The position numbers and the translations under genes were made by a program. 64,000 nucleotides of DNA from Fen-1254 sp963778945 (GTDB lineage: Bacteria; Bacteroidota; Ignavibacteria; UBA10030): positions 1 to 64,000 of the forward strand of contig CAVZWL010000027.1 of NCBI GenBank assembly GCA_963778945.1, in the 5' to 3' direction. The notes beneath the pieces are model-generated. The model worked only from the letters and a program-made list of their open reading frames with translations, had not been told where the DNA came from and ran no database searches. Of the stretch, positions 1 through 7,164 are shown in pieces. Every line of letters starts with the position of its first letter. Position 1 is the first letter of the stretch.

Positions 1-345
1 AAAGAACAGCCGCCGTTTCTCAATATGGCGGTTGAACTTGAAACGGACATCGATGTGCAGACTTTATTCGGCTTGCTGCAAGAGACAGAACAAAAACTTG
101 GAAGGACAAAATCCGTGCGGTGGGGCCCAAGGGAAATAGATATCGATATTCTATATTACGGCGATACAATAATGGAAACTGAACAACTGACTCTTCCGCA
201 TCCCGGGATTCCGGCCCGCAGATTCGTGCTGCAGCCGCTGTCCGAAATTGCACCTGACTTTATAGATCCGAAGGAGCATCGGACCATTGCAGCTTTACTC
301 AAGGACTGTCCCGATACATCGTGGGTGCAGAGAAAAGAGCGATAG
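1..345 (+). CDS. folK: HPPK (FolK), 5' end outside window
   Basis: 2-Amino-4-hydroxy-6-hydroxymethyldihydropterin pyrophosphokinase, a cytosolic folate enzyme that transfers pyrophosphate from ATP to the pterin. The reading frame is open from base 1 (Lys-Glu-Gln-Pro-Pro-Phe-Leu-Asn), so the N-terminal third is missing at the window edge. Visible family marks are the 'QPPFLN' substrate-site stretch followed by an acidic 'ELET' segment, and the HPPK signature 'RWGPREIDIDIL' with its Mg-binding Asp pair, then 'LPHPG' and 'RRFVLQPL' near the end. A deoxynucleoside kinase follows six bases after the stop, probably in the same transcript. Confidence 0.93.
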   Translation, partial: KEQPPFLNMAVELETDIDVQTLFGLLQETEQKLGRTKSVRWGPREIDIDILYYGDTIMETEQLTLPHPGIPARRFVLQPLSEIAPDFIDPKEHRTIAALLKDCPDTSWVQRKER

Positions 346-351
346 AATCGT

Positions 352-1029
352 ATGCGGCAAAAAGAAACCGAATTGCAAATTCCCGCGGATATCCGGTATA
401 TCGCTATCGAAGGAGTTATCGGAGCTGGAAAAACTTCGCTGGCGAACATGGTGGCGCAGCGGCTTGGGGCGCGCCTCGTACTTGAAAAATTCGATGAGAA
501 CCCCTTTCTTGCAAAGTTCTATGAGGATCCGGAGCATTTTGCATTTCAAACGCAGATATTTTTTCTTCTGAGCAGGTACAAACAGCAGCAGGAGCTTTTT
601 CAGGCCGACCTTTTCCATTCCCATGTAATCTCCGATTATATTTTTGAGAAGGATAAAATTTTTGCATACCTCACGATGCGCGACGATGAGCTCAAGCTGT
701 ACGAAAATCTTCTCGCAACGATCGAGCATAATATTCCGCAGCCGGACCTCGTCATTTACCTCCAGTCGAGTGTCGACCGTTTGATGGAAAACATAGAAAA
801 GCGCGACCGGGTGATTGAGCGTAATATGCCGGAAACTTATATCCGCGAGCTGAACGAAGCATATAATTATTTCTTTTTTCGATATAAATCCGCGCCGCTT
901 CTGATTGTAAAAGCAACAGACATCGATTTCGTGAACAATCCGGATCATTTCGAGGATCTCTTAAAGCAGATTCTCCGTCCCAACAAGGCGGCAGTAGAGT
1001 CCTATAATCCTTTTGTGAGGCGGGCGTGA
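352..1029 (+). CDS. Deoxynucleoside kinase (dGK/dAK-type)
   Basis: 225-residue P-loop kinase of the deoxynucleoside kinase family, which phosphorylates deoxyadenosine or deoxyguanosine in purine salvage. The Walker A loop GVIGAGKT is at residues 21-28. It is followed by the 'LEKFDENPFL' substrate-side segment with the catalytic-base Glu region, and 'KRDRVIERN', which resembles the DRx lid motif. Length is normal for the family (200-230). It lies six bases after folK and its stop overlaps the start of the next small gene (GTGA), so the three look co-transcribed. Which deoxynucleoside it prefers cannot be read from the sequence. Confidence 0.88.
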   Translation: MRQKETELQIPADIRYIAIEGVIGAGKTSLANMVAQRLGARLVLEKFDENPFLAKFYEDPEHFAFQTQIFFLLSRYKQQQELFQADLFHSHVISDYIFEKDKIFAYLTMRDDELKLYENLLATIEHNIPQPDLVIYLQSSVDRLMENIEKRDRVIERNMPETYIRELNEAYNYFFFRYKSAPLLIVKATDIDFVNNPDHFEDLLKQILRPNKAAVESYNPFVRRA

Positions 1030-1253
1030 TATTCGGTTTTCTGAGATTGGTGATGACCTTCCTCGCTGCGTATTTCGTTCTATCGATCGCACGGGGACTT
1101 CTCATCGGACTGGGATTGATCCGGCGCCCCCAGTCGCCTGAAGGGAAAATCCCTCCGAAATGGCAGGAAACAGATGCGAAGCCGAAAGAGAATTATCAAG
1201 ATGTGCAAGAGGCAAAATTCAAGGATATTTCAAAGGGGGACGGGCCGGCTTGA
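1026..1253 (+). CDS. Small single-pass membrane protein, unknown function
   Basis: 75-residue protein starting with GTG that overlaps the kinase stop by four bases (GTGA), typical of translational coupling. One hydrophobic segment spans residues 2-31 (FGFLRLVMTFLAAYFVLSI...). A charged, proline- and lysine-rich cytosolic tail ends with 'VQEAKFKDI'. Similar short 'one helix plus acidic/lysine tail' proteins occur in Bacteroidota next to housekeeping genes, but I cannot assign a family. It is supported as real by the coupled start and by the clean membrane helix. The function is unknown. Confidence 0.6.
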   Translation: MIFGFLRLVMTFLAAYFVLSIARGLLIGLGLIRRPQSPEGKIPPKWQETDAKPKENYQDVQEAKFKDISKGDGPA

Positions 1254-1273
1254 CCGGAATGTGCGATTTTTAT

Positions 1274-1299
1274 TGTAGCCGCGACCGTTGGTCGCGGAA
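1274..1299. repeat. Dispersed intergenic palindrome, copy 1
   Basis: TGTAGC followed by a perfect 8-bp stem CCGCGACC-GTT-GGTCGCGG (1279-1297). The same TGTAGC-CCGCGACC pattern occurs in intergenic DNA near 10.1 kb (inverted) and twice near 60.65 kb, so this is a repeat family and not simply a terminator. No T-tract follows. Confidence 0.7.
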
Positions 1300-1397
1300 G
1301 CTTCCCGACGTCACCAGAAAGAAATGTGTTCGATATCGTTTTTTCTCGTAAGTTTTTATTGCGTTTTAGAGCAATTTTCTTTATTATAATATGTCTG

Positions 1398-1421
1398 CCC
1401 CACTTGCGTGGGGATTTTTTT
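1398..1421 (+). terminator. Intrinsic terminator upstream of secG
   Basis: CCCCAC-TTGC-GTGGGG stem (1398-1413) followed by A and seven T. It ends 18 bases before the secG start. It can end transcription from the folK/kinase operon. A TATAAT box lies at 1385-1390, just before it, so it might also act as a leader attenuator for secG. Confidence 0.75.
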
Positions 1422-1439
1422 CGTGAAGAAGGATAAACT

Positions 1440-1772
1440 ATGTACACCTTAGCGCTGTTGATAGAATTAATCGTTTCTATTCTGCTTGTGATTGTCATCC
1501 TGATGCAATCGAGCAAAGGGAATGGATTAGCCGGAAGTTTCGGCGGATCGAACATTGGAGCTGTTTTTGGAGTTCGCCGTACATCGGATTTTTTGACGAA
1601 AGCGACACAGTGGCTCGCGGGAGTTTTTTTAGTGATGGCTCTGCTGATTAATCTCTGGCTTCTGCCGCGCGGCGAGAAGCAGCGTGAGAGCATTATACAG
1701 TCTGCACCGCCGGCAGCGTCCCTGCCGCCTGCACAGCAGGCTCCGCCGATGCCTGTTCCGACAGGTAAGTAA
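1440..1772 (+). CDS. secG: Protein translocase subunit SecG
   Basis: 110-residue SecG, the small accessory subunit of the SecYEG inner-membrane channel. Two membrane helices are visible (residues about 4-22 and 52-74), joined by the conserved loop 'MQSSKGNGLAGSFGG' and followed by 'GVRRTSDFLTKAT', both diagnostic for SecG. The C-terminal tail (about residues 82-110) is rich in Pro and Ala, as often seen in this family. The start has AAGGA nine bases upstream. tRNA-Lys follows twelve bases after the stop. Confidence 0.95.
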   Translation: MYTLALLIELIVSILLVIVILMQSSKGNGLAGSFGGSNIGAVFGVRRTSDFLTKATQWLAGVFLVMALLINLWLLPRGEKQRESIIQSAPPAASLPPAQQAPPMPVPTGK

Positions 1773-1783
1773 GTGTCAGTTAT

Positions 1784-1856
1784 GCACCCATGGCTCAATT
1801 GGTAGAGCAACTGACTCTTAATCAGTGGGTTCCAGGTTCGAGTCCTGGTGGGTGCA
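1784..1856 (+). tRNA. tRNA-Lys (anticodon CTT)
   Basis: A 73-nt cloverleaf folds fully. The acceptor stem is GCACCCA (1784-1790) with TGGGTGC (1849-1855), and the discriminator base is A1856. The D arm is GCTC/GAGC, the anticodon stem ACTGA/TCAGT with loop CTCTTAA, and the anticodon CTT at 1817-1819. The T arm is CCAGG-TTCGAGT-CCTGG. CCA is not encoded. Confidence 0.96.
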
Positions 1857-1926
1857 CGATATCAAGGCCTGCGGATTCGATACAAAAATGCAAGCGGGTG
1901 CACAGAGCAAAAATATAAGTTTTTGA

Positions 1927-2394
1927 ATGAACGAGAGTGAGGAGAAAAAGAAAGTGGAATCATCGCCGAAAACGCGGTTCTTTAAAACATCGGATACAGT
2001 ACAGAAATGGTATCTGGTCGATGCCTCCGGGCAAACATTAGGCCGCATCGCTTCGCATGTTGCACATATTCTGCGCGGCAAGCACAAACCGATTTTTACG
2101 ACAAATGCAGACGTCGGAGATTTCGTCGTCGTGATTAACGCGGAAAAGGTCGTACTGAGCGGCAAGCGTACAGAGAAAAAGGAATTCTATCACAATACCG
2201 GTTATCCCGGCGGTGCACGATTCGAATCTTTCGTAGAATTGATCAAGACGAAACCTGAATTTGTTATCGAACACGCCGTCAAAGGCATGCTTCCGCATAA
2301 CCGGCTCGGACGCAGAATCGGTATGAAATTGAAAGTCTACCGCGGCGCATTGCATCCGCATGCGGCGCAGCAACCTGAAACCATGTCCTTCTGA
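1927..2394 (+). CDS. rplM: 50S ribosomal protein L13
   Basis: 155-residue L13, an early-assembly large-subunit protein. Core motifs are 'WYLVDASGQTLGRIAS' near residue 28, 'GKHKPIFTTNADVGDFVVV', 'HNTGYPGG' and 'AVKGMLPHNRLGR', all in the expected order. The first 20 or so residues (acidic/lysine-rich, MNESEEKKK...) extend beyond the E. coli protein. No strong Shine-Dalgarno precedes the ATG, so a later start inside this extension is possible. It is followed 19 bases later by rpsI, the usual L13-S9 pair. Confidence 0.95.
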   Translation: MNESEEKKKVESSPKTRFFKTSDTVQKWYLVDASGQTLGRIASHVAHILRGKHKPIFTTNADVGDFVVVINAEKVVLSGKRTEKKEFYHNTGYPGGARFESFVELIKTKPEFVIEHAVKGMLPHNRLGRRIGMKLKVYRGALHPHAAQQPETMSF

Positions 2395-2413
2395 ATAAAG
2401 GTAAAGTAAGTCT

Positions 2414-2801
2414 ATGCAGATACCCATAACCGTTGGCCGCCGCAAGAATGCCATCGCCCGTGTAAAACTCTCGGACGGTTCCGGAAAAGTGACGATCAAC
2501 AATCGAGAGTTAGAACATTATTTTCCGTTGGCGGTCCTGCGCAGCGAGGTTCTGAAACCGTTTGAAGTGACAGAAACACTCGGCCGCTACGATGCAACGA
2601 TCCGCGTTCTCGGCGGAGGTCACTACAGGTCAAGCCGGCGCCGTGAGCCTGGGGATTGCCCGTTCTCTCGTAGCGCTGGATGAAGATCTGCGCACAGTGT
2701 TGCGCAATGCCGGATTGCTGACGCGCGACCCGCGTATGGTGGAACGGAAAAAGTACGGACAGAAAAAAGCCCGTAAACGGTTCCAGTTCTCGAAGCGTTA
2801 A
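2414..2801 (+). CDS. rpsI: 30S ribosomal protein S9, frameshifted
   Basis: Small-subunit protein S9. The N-terminal part starts 'MQIPITVGRRKNAIARV' and runs in frame to 'IRVLGGG'. From there the S9 sequence continues in the +1 frame (TTGQAGAVSLGIARSLV ... GQKKARKRFQFSKR), ending with the expected basic tail that reaches the P-site. Removing one base at about 2621 restores 'GGGTTGQAGA', the family consensus. S9 is essential and everything else is intact, so a sequencing insertion is much likelier than a pseudogene. It follows rplM by 19 bases. Confidence 0.93.
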
Positions 2802-2958
2802 TTTTTTTATCACATCCCGTTCCGCTTACGGCGGACGGTGATATTTTATCAAGCATATTCTCCGATCCAACCGGCAGTGTCGCGCGAGCGCTTCAAGCGA
2901 TTGCGTGATTCCGGCAGGAGATGACGGGAATAGAAGAATAACTGAAAGGAAATATTCA

Positions 2959-3741
2959 ATGCCTCAAGTAGAAATTAGTGCGCTTCTCGAAGCAGGAGCG
3001 CATTTCGGTCACCTCACCCGCCGATGGAATCCCAAGATGAAGCCCTATATTTTTATGGAGCGAAATGGAATTCACATCATCGATTTAAAGAAAACACAGG
3101 AATCGATCGACGCCGCCTACAATGCAGTCTCCACTATTATAGCAGAAGGGAAAAGGGCTTTGTTCGTCGGCACCAAAACGCAGGCGCAAGATGTCGTGAA
3201 AGAAGCGGCTCTCCGCTGCAACGCCTTTTATGTTACCGAACGGTGGCTCGGCGGCATGCTGACCAATTTTGCTACGATCCGCAAAAGCGTCAAGCATTTG
3301 ACGAATATTGAAAAAATGGAGACCGACGGCACGTTCGAAAATATTACGAAGAAAGAACGTCTGTTCCTGACCCGCGAACGCGACAAACTTCAAGAAGTAC
3401 TCTCAGGAGTTGTGGATATGTCCCGTATGCCCGGCGTTGTCTTTGTCGTCGATATTAAAAAAGAAGCGATAGCCGTCAAAGAAGCAAAACGGCTCGGTAT
3501 TCCGGTCGTCGCCATTGTCGACACGAATACGGATCCCGATCCGATCGATCATCCGATTCCTGCAAACGACGATGCATTGAAATCAATTCAGTTGATTGCC
3601 AATGCAATGTGCAATGCGGTTCTCAACGGCAACGAACGCGCTTCGGCAAAGAAAGCCGCAGAAGCTGAAGAGAAGGCTGCTCAGGCCGCTGTTGCTTCGG
3701 AAAAATCAGGAGCAGTCGAACAAAGGAAGGTTAGAGAGTAA
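2959..3741 (+). CDS. rpsB: 30S ribosomal protein S2
   Basis: 260-residue S2. The start is placed at 2959 because the S2 N-terminus 'MPQVEISALLEAGAHFGH' begins there and GAAAGGA lies ten bases upstream. The frame is open 18 codons further 5' but that stretch is not S2-like. Motifs are 'RRWNPKMKPYIFMERNGIHIIDL', read in pieces, then 'RWLGGMLTN' and 'IPVVAIVDTNTDPDPIDHPIPAND'. The last 30 residues are Ala/Glu/Lys-rich, as in many S2 proteins. tsf follows with a one-base gap, the standard rpsB-tsf pair. The 157-base leader (2802-2958) contains no other gene. Confidence 0.96.
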   Translation: MPQVEISALLEAGAHFGHLTRRWNPKMKPYIFMERNGIHIIDLKKTQESIDAAYNAVSTIIAEGKRALFVGTKTQAQDVVKEAALRCNAFYVTERWLGGMLTNFATIRKSVKHLTNIEKMETDGTFENITKKERLFLTRERDKLQEVLSGVVDMSRMPGVVFVVDIKKEAIAVKEAKRLGIPVVAIVDTNTDPDPIDHPIPANDDALKSIQLIANAMCNAVLNGNERASAKKAAEAEEKAAQAAVASEKSGAVEQRKVRE

Positions 3742-3742
3742 C

Positions 3743-4339
3743 ATGGCTGAGATTACAAGCGATATTGTAAAAAAATTACGCGATAAAACCGGCGCAGGCA
3801 TGATGGACTGCAAGCGCGCATTAGAAGCGGCAAACGGCGATATGGATGCCGCCATCGACAACCTTCGCAAAAAAGGCGCGGCGACTGCCGCAAAACGAGC
3901 CGATAAGGAAGCGAACCAGGGCGTCGTCGAAGCGTATATACATGCCGGCGGACGCATCGGTGTGATGGTGGAATTGAACTGCGAAACGGATTTTGTCGCA
4001 AAAACTCCGGGTTTCAAGCAGCTGGCTCATGATATTGCCATGCAGGCGGCGGCAATGAATCCTCAGTATATCTTGCGGGAAAATATTTCGCAGGCGACCA
4101 TCGATAAGGAACTTGAAATTTATCGTGAACAGGCGAAGAATGAAGGCAAGCCGGCTCAGGTTGCCGATAAAATCGCTCAAGGACGCCTCGATAAATTTTA
4201 TCAGGAATTTGTACTGACGGAGCAGAGCTTTATCAAGGATTCCGGCAAAACGATAAAGGATATTATCGACGAAGAAATCGGACGCGTCGGTGAAAAAATC
4301 ACCATCAAGCGTTTTGTCCGATATCAACTTGGCGAATAA
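3743..4339 (+). CDS. tsf: Elongation factor Ts
   Basis: 198-residue EF-Ts, the guanine nucleotide exchange factor for EF-Tu. The N-terminal UBA-like module ('VKKLRDKTGAGMMDCKRAL', followed by 'GDMDAAIDNLRKKG') and the core 'NCETDFVAKTPGF' that holds the EF-Tu-contacting TDFV motif are present. The length matches the short one-subdomain EF-Ts form common outside Gammaproteobacteria. The start at 3743 is one base after the rpsB stop. A strong terminator lies 15 bases after its stop. Confidence 0.96.
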   Translation: MAEITSDIVKKLRDKTGAGMMDCKRALEAANGDMDAAIDNLRKKGAATAAKRADKEANQGVVEAYIHAGGRIGVMVELNCETDFVAKTPGFKQLAHDIAMQAAAMNPQYILRENISQATIDKELEIYREQAKNEGKPAQVADKIAQGRLDKFYQEFVLTEQSFIKDSGKTIKDIIDEEIGRVGEKITIKRFVRYQLGE

Positions 4340-4354
4340 TATAATATGAAGAAC

Positions 4355-4382
4355 AAAATCCCGAAACATTTCGGGATTTTTT
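4355..4382 (+). terminator. Intrinsic terminator between tsf and pyrH
   Basis: AAAATCCCGAAA (4355-4366) and TTTCGGGATTTT (4369-4380) are perfect complements, separated by CA and running into six T. It ends only 14 bases before the pyrH ATG, leaving room for the pyrH ribosome-binding site (GAGGGAG, 4384-4390) but not for a separate promoter after it. Confidence 0.85.
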
Positions 4383-4396
4383 ATGAGGGAGATGAT

Positions 4397-5122
4397 ATGA
4401 GCGAACTCAAATACAAACGTGTTCTTCTGAAGCTGAGCGGCGAGTCGTTGATGGGCAGCCTTGAATACGGCATCGATCCGAAAGTGCTGAAAAAATACGC
4501 CCAGGAAATTGGAACTGCACAAAGGCTTGGAGCCGAAATCGGAATCGTGATCGGCGGCGGCAATATTTACCGCGGCATAGAAAATTCAAGCGACGGCATC
4601 GATAAAGTGACTGGCGACCACATGGGAATGCTTGCGACAGTCATCAATGCGCTTGCGCTCCAGAATGCACTGGAGCATGAGGACTTGAAGACACGCTGCC
4701 TGACGGCCATCAATATGGAACGGATTGCCGAACCGTTCATCCGCCGCCGGGCTGTACGGCATCTGGAAAAAGGCCGCGTCGTTATCTTTGCTGCCGGGAC
4801 GGGGAACCCGTATTTTACCACCGATACCGCAGCGGTGCTCCGGGCCATCGAAATCGGAGCAGCGGTTATACTGAAGGGAACCCGCGTGGACGGGATTTAC
4901 GATTCCGACCCCGAAAAAAACGCAAAGGCGCTTCGGTTTGAAAAAATATCATACAGTGATGTTCTGACAAAAAATCTTCGTATCATGGACATGACAGCTA
5001 TTACGCTCTCGAAAGAAAACAATTTGCCGCTCATCGTGTTCGATATGAATGTCGCCGGGAACTTCAAACGTGTTCTTTGCGGAGAATCTGTCGGATCGCT
5101 GGTCAGCGATTTTCTTGAATAA
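4397..5122 (+). CDS. pyrH: UMP kinase
   Basis: Bacterial hexameric uridylate kinase (amino-acid kinase fold), which makes UDP from UMP. The start at 4397 gives 'MSELKYKRVLLKLSGESL', the normal N-terminus, with GAGGGAG upstream. The longer frame would translate the terminator hairpin. Motifs are 'LKLSGE' (ATP site), 'IVIGGGNIYRG', 'GDHMGMLATVINALAL', 'FAAGTGNPYFTTDTAA' (UMP site) and 'LKGTRVDGIYDSDP'. 241 residues, the typical length. frr follows 32 bases later, the conserved tsf-pyrH-frr order. Confidence 0.96.
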   Translation: MSELKYKRVLLKLSGESLMGSLEYGIDPKVLKKYAQEIGTAQRLGAEIGIVIGGGNIYRGIENSSDGIDKVTGDHMGMLATVINALALQNALEHEDLKTRCLTAINMERIAEPFIRRRAVRHLEKGRVVIFAAGTGNPYFTTDTAAVLRAIEIGAAVILKGTRVDGIYDSDPEKNAKALRFEKISYSDVLTKNLRIMDMTAITLSKENNLPLIVFDMNVAGNFKRVLCGESVGSLVSDFLE

Positions 5123-5154
5123 TAATTTATCTCTCAACTTATCATGGTGAACCT

Positions 5155-5718
5155 ATGACAAACTCAAAAGATATTTTAAAACAAGCAGAAGAGAGAATGA
5201 AAAAAGCCGTTGAAGTTGTCCGGGATGAACTCGTGAAAGTCCGTACCGGCAAAGCAACAACGGTGCTTTTAGACGGCGTTAAGGTCGATTATTACGGAAC
5301 GCCGACGCCGCTGCATCAGGTTGCAAACGTAAGCACTCCGGATGTGCATACGATAACCGTACAGCCGTGGGAAAAGAATATGATTCCGCATATCGAGAAA
5401 GCAATTTTGCAGGCGAATCTTGGGCTGAATCCCATAAGCGACGGCACGCTGGTGCGCGTTCCAATTCCTCCTCTGAACGAAGAGCGGCGAAGAGAACTCG
5501 TCAAGCTCATTAAAAAATTCGGTGAAGACGGCAAACTTGCAGTGCGCAACGTCCGGCGCGATGCCATCGAACACTTGAAGAAGGCGGAAAAAGCCGAGCA
5601 TATGCCGGAGGACGAAAGAAAGCGCGGCGAACAGGATTCGCAAAAACTCACGGATAGATTTGTCAAAGATATCGACGGAGTTCTAGCCATAAAAGAAAAA
5701 GAGATAATGGAAGTATAG
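5155..5718 (+). CDS. frr: Ribosome recycling factor
   Basis: 187-residue RRF, which with EF-G splits post-termination ribosomes. Helical-domain and hinge motifs are clear: 'VRDELVKVRTGKAT', 'VDYYGTPTPLHQVANVS', 'LNPISDGTLVRVPIPPLNEERR' (read in pieces) and 'VRNVRRDAIEHLKK'. Full length, normal start, last gene of the tsf-pyrH-frr block. It is followed by a textbook terminator at 5743. Confidence 0.96.
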   Translation: MTNSKDILKQAEERMKKAVEVVRDELVKVRTGKATTVLLDGVKVDYYGTPTPLHQVANVSTPDVHTITVQPWEKNMIPHIEKAILQANLGLNPISDGTLVRVPIPPLNEERRRELVKLIKKFGEDGKLAVRNVRRDAIEHLKKAEKAEHMPEDERKRGEQDSQKLTDRFVKDIDGVLAIKEKEIMEV

Positions 5719-5742
5719 CGTTCCGTATCCAAGCGAATATTG

Positions 5743-5773
5743 AAAACCCGGCTGGGGCCGGGTTTTGTATTTT
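5743..5773 (+). terminator. Intrinsic terminator after frr
   Basis: AAAACCCGGC-TGGG-GCCGGGTTTT, a perfect 10-bp stem (5743-5766) followed by GTATTTT. It closes the ribosomal/frr operon. Confidence 0.9.
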
Positions 5774-5905
5774 AACTCATCAGAATGGTCCTGAAATCCG
5801 GGTTTCTCTCTGCAGCCCCTGTCAACTGCAATTTCTCCTTTCGGAGAAGTGAAACTTTCTTCCTTTCCCTCTCGTAAGAAGGGAAAAAGAGAAGCGGAGG
5901 GCGCT

Positions 5906-6634
5906 ATGAAAGACCAAACAAAACATCTCTATCGCAGCAGAAGTAATAAAACACTTGCCGGTATATGCGGCGGTATTGCGGAATATTTCGGATTTGATGC
6001 TACTATTGTTCGGCTGCTCTGGGTCGTGCTTACACTGTTCGGCGGGTCCGGTATTCTTCTCTACGTCATTGCCTATTTCGTTATGCCCGTAAATCCGGAA
6101 TATACCGTCCAGCCGCCCCATTCTGAAAAAAGCGATTTTACAGCGGGAAAAGTGATCGGCATTTTCCTGATGTTCATCGGCGTTCTGCTTTTATTGGACA
6201 ATCTGGATATTTTTTCTTTTCATTCATTCTGGCATGAAAGCTGGGAATTTGTCCTTCCTGCTATTTTTGTTTTTGCGGGAATCGCCTTGCTCCTAAGAAC
6301 GGAACGGAAAGAAGAACCCAAAGAAGATCCGAATGCAGCCAAACCGGCAGGCAGCGCGGAATCCGGCGCTGCAGATCAATCTGCGCCCGGAGAGCAGACA
6401 GCAAATCAAACGAATTTTGAACAAAGGCCGCAGCAGCGGCAACTCCGGCGGTCGCGCTTTCAGAAAAAAATATTCGGCATTTGCGGGGGATTGGGAGAAT
6501 ATTTCGATATCGACCCCACGATTGTGCGTCTTGTCTACGTCTTTTTTACAATTCTTTCTGCGGGAACCGGAATTGTTCTCTATGTGCTGATGTATTTGAT
6601 TATTCCGGAAGAAATCATTCCGGCGACCAAGTGA
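5906..6634 (+). CDS. Double PspC-domain membrane protein
   Basis: 242-residue membrane protein with two PspC domains. The first ('HLYRSRSNKTLAGICGGIAEYFGFD' region, residues about 6-62) and the second ('KKIFGICGGLGEYFDIDPTIVRL' region, about 188-240) both carry the GICGG.aEYF signature and an amphipathic/membrane helix ending in 'YfvMPvnPE' or 'YLIIPEE'. Between them are two helices (about 82-128) and a charged Gln/Ala/Pro linker. PspC proteins relate to membrane-stress (phage-shock) control. The start is set at 5906 by GGAGG at 5896-5900. The neighbour at 6642 is another small membrane protein, so they likely work together. Confidence 0.82.
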   Translation: MKDQTKHLYRSRSNKTLAGICGGIAEYFGFDATIVRLLWVVLTLFGGSGILLYVIAYFVMPVNPEYTVQPPHSEKSDFTAGKVIGIFLMFIGVLLLLDNLDIFSFHSFWHESWEFVLPAIFVFAGIALLLRTERKEEPKEDPNAAKPAGSAESGAADQSAPGEQTANQTNFEQRPQQRQLRRSRFQKKIFGICGGLGEYFDIDPTIVRLVYVFFTILSAGTGIVLYVLMYLIIPEEIIPATK

Positions 6635-6641
6635 GGCTGAT

Positions 6642-7157
6642 ATGGAAGAAAAACAAGTACAGCGTAATTATACTGTTTCTCTGATCGGGGTCGTGCTTAT
6701 CGTCCTGGGTGCAGCATTGATTTTGAGCCGCCTGCATTTTATTCCGTACCGATGGGATATCGTTTTCTGGGGATCGATCGGCATCTATGGATTGCTTGCG
6801 ACAGTCTTAGCATTTGTGACTCGGCGGCGGGGAGCTGCTTTTCTGGGGAGCGTTATGTTTTTCTTCAGTATTGCAGCTATTCTTCACCGGATGCATCTTG
6901 TAGAGTCTGCTCCCTGGGACTGGTTTGCAACGCTGAGTCTGGTTCTCGGCTTTTCCTTTTTGATCCTTTTCTTTTACGATCCGCGCCGCATCGGCACACT
7001 TATTCCCACGATTCTCTTCGGCGCTTATGGAGTTTTCTATTACCTGTGGTGGTACGACATGATCGAATGGTTCGATGTTCAGCATTATGTCCGAACCTAC
7101 TGGCCTGTTCTGCTCGTGCTGTGGGGCTTGTCGATTCTTTTGCACCGGCGGAAATAA
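6642..7157 (+). CDS. Multi-pass membrane protein, LiaF/LiaI-TM-like
   Basis: 171-residue protein with about five hydrophobic segments (roughly 12-30, 38-60, 67-83, 93-110, 117-137 and 149-166, two of them short). The 'GVVLIVLGAALILSRL' opening and 'YWPVLLVLWGLSILL' ending resemble the transmembrane part shared by LiaF/LiaI-type and DUF5668-like cell-envelope-stress proteins. No catalytic motif is seen. It sits seven bases after the double PspC protein, which supports an envelope-stress role. It ends seven bases before the convergent polA stop. Family assignment is tentative. Confidence 0.65.
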   Translation: MEEKQVQRNYTVSLIGVVLIVLGAALILSRLHFIPYRWDIVFWGSIGIYGLLATVLAFVTRRRGAAFLGSVMFFFSIAAILHRMHLVESAPWDWFATLSLVLGFSFLILFFYDPRRIGTLIPTILFGAYGVFYYLWWYDMIEWFDVQHYVRTYWPVLLVLWGLSILLHRRK

Positions 7158-7164
7158 TTAATAT

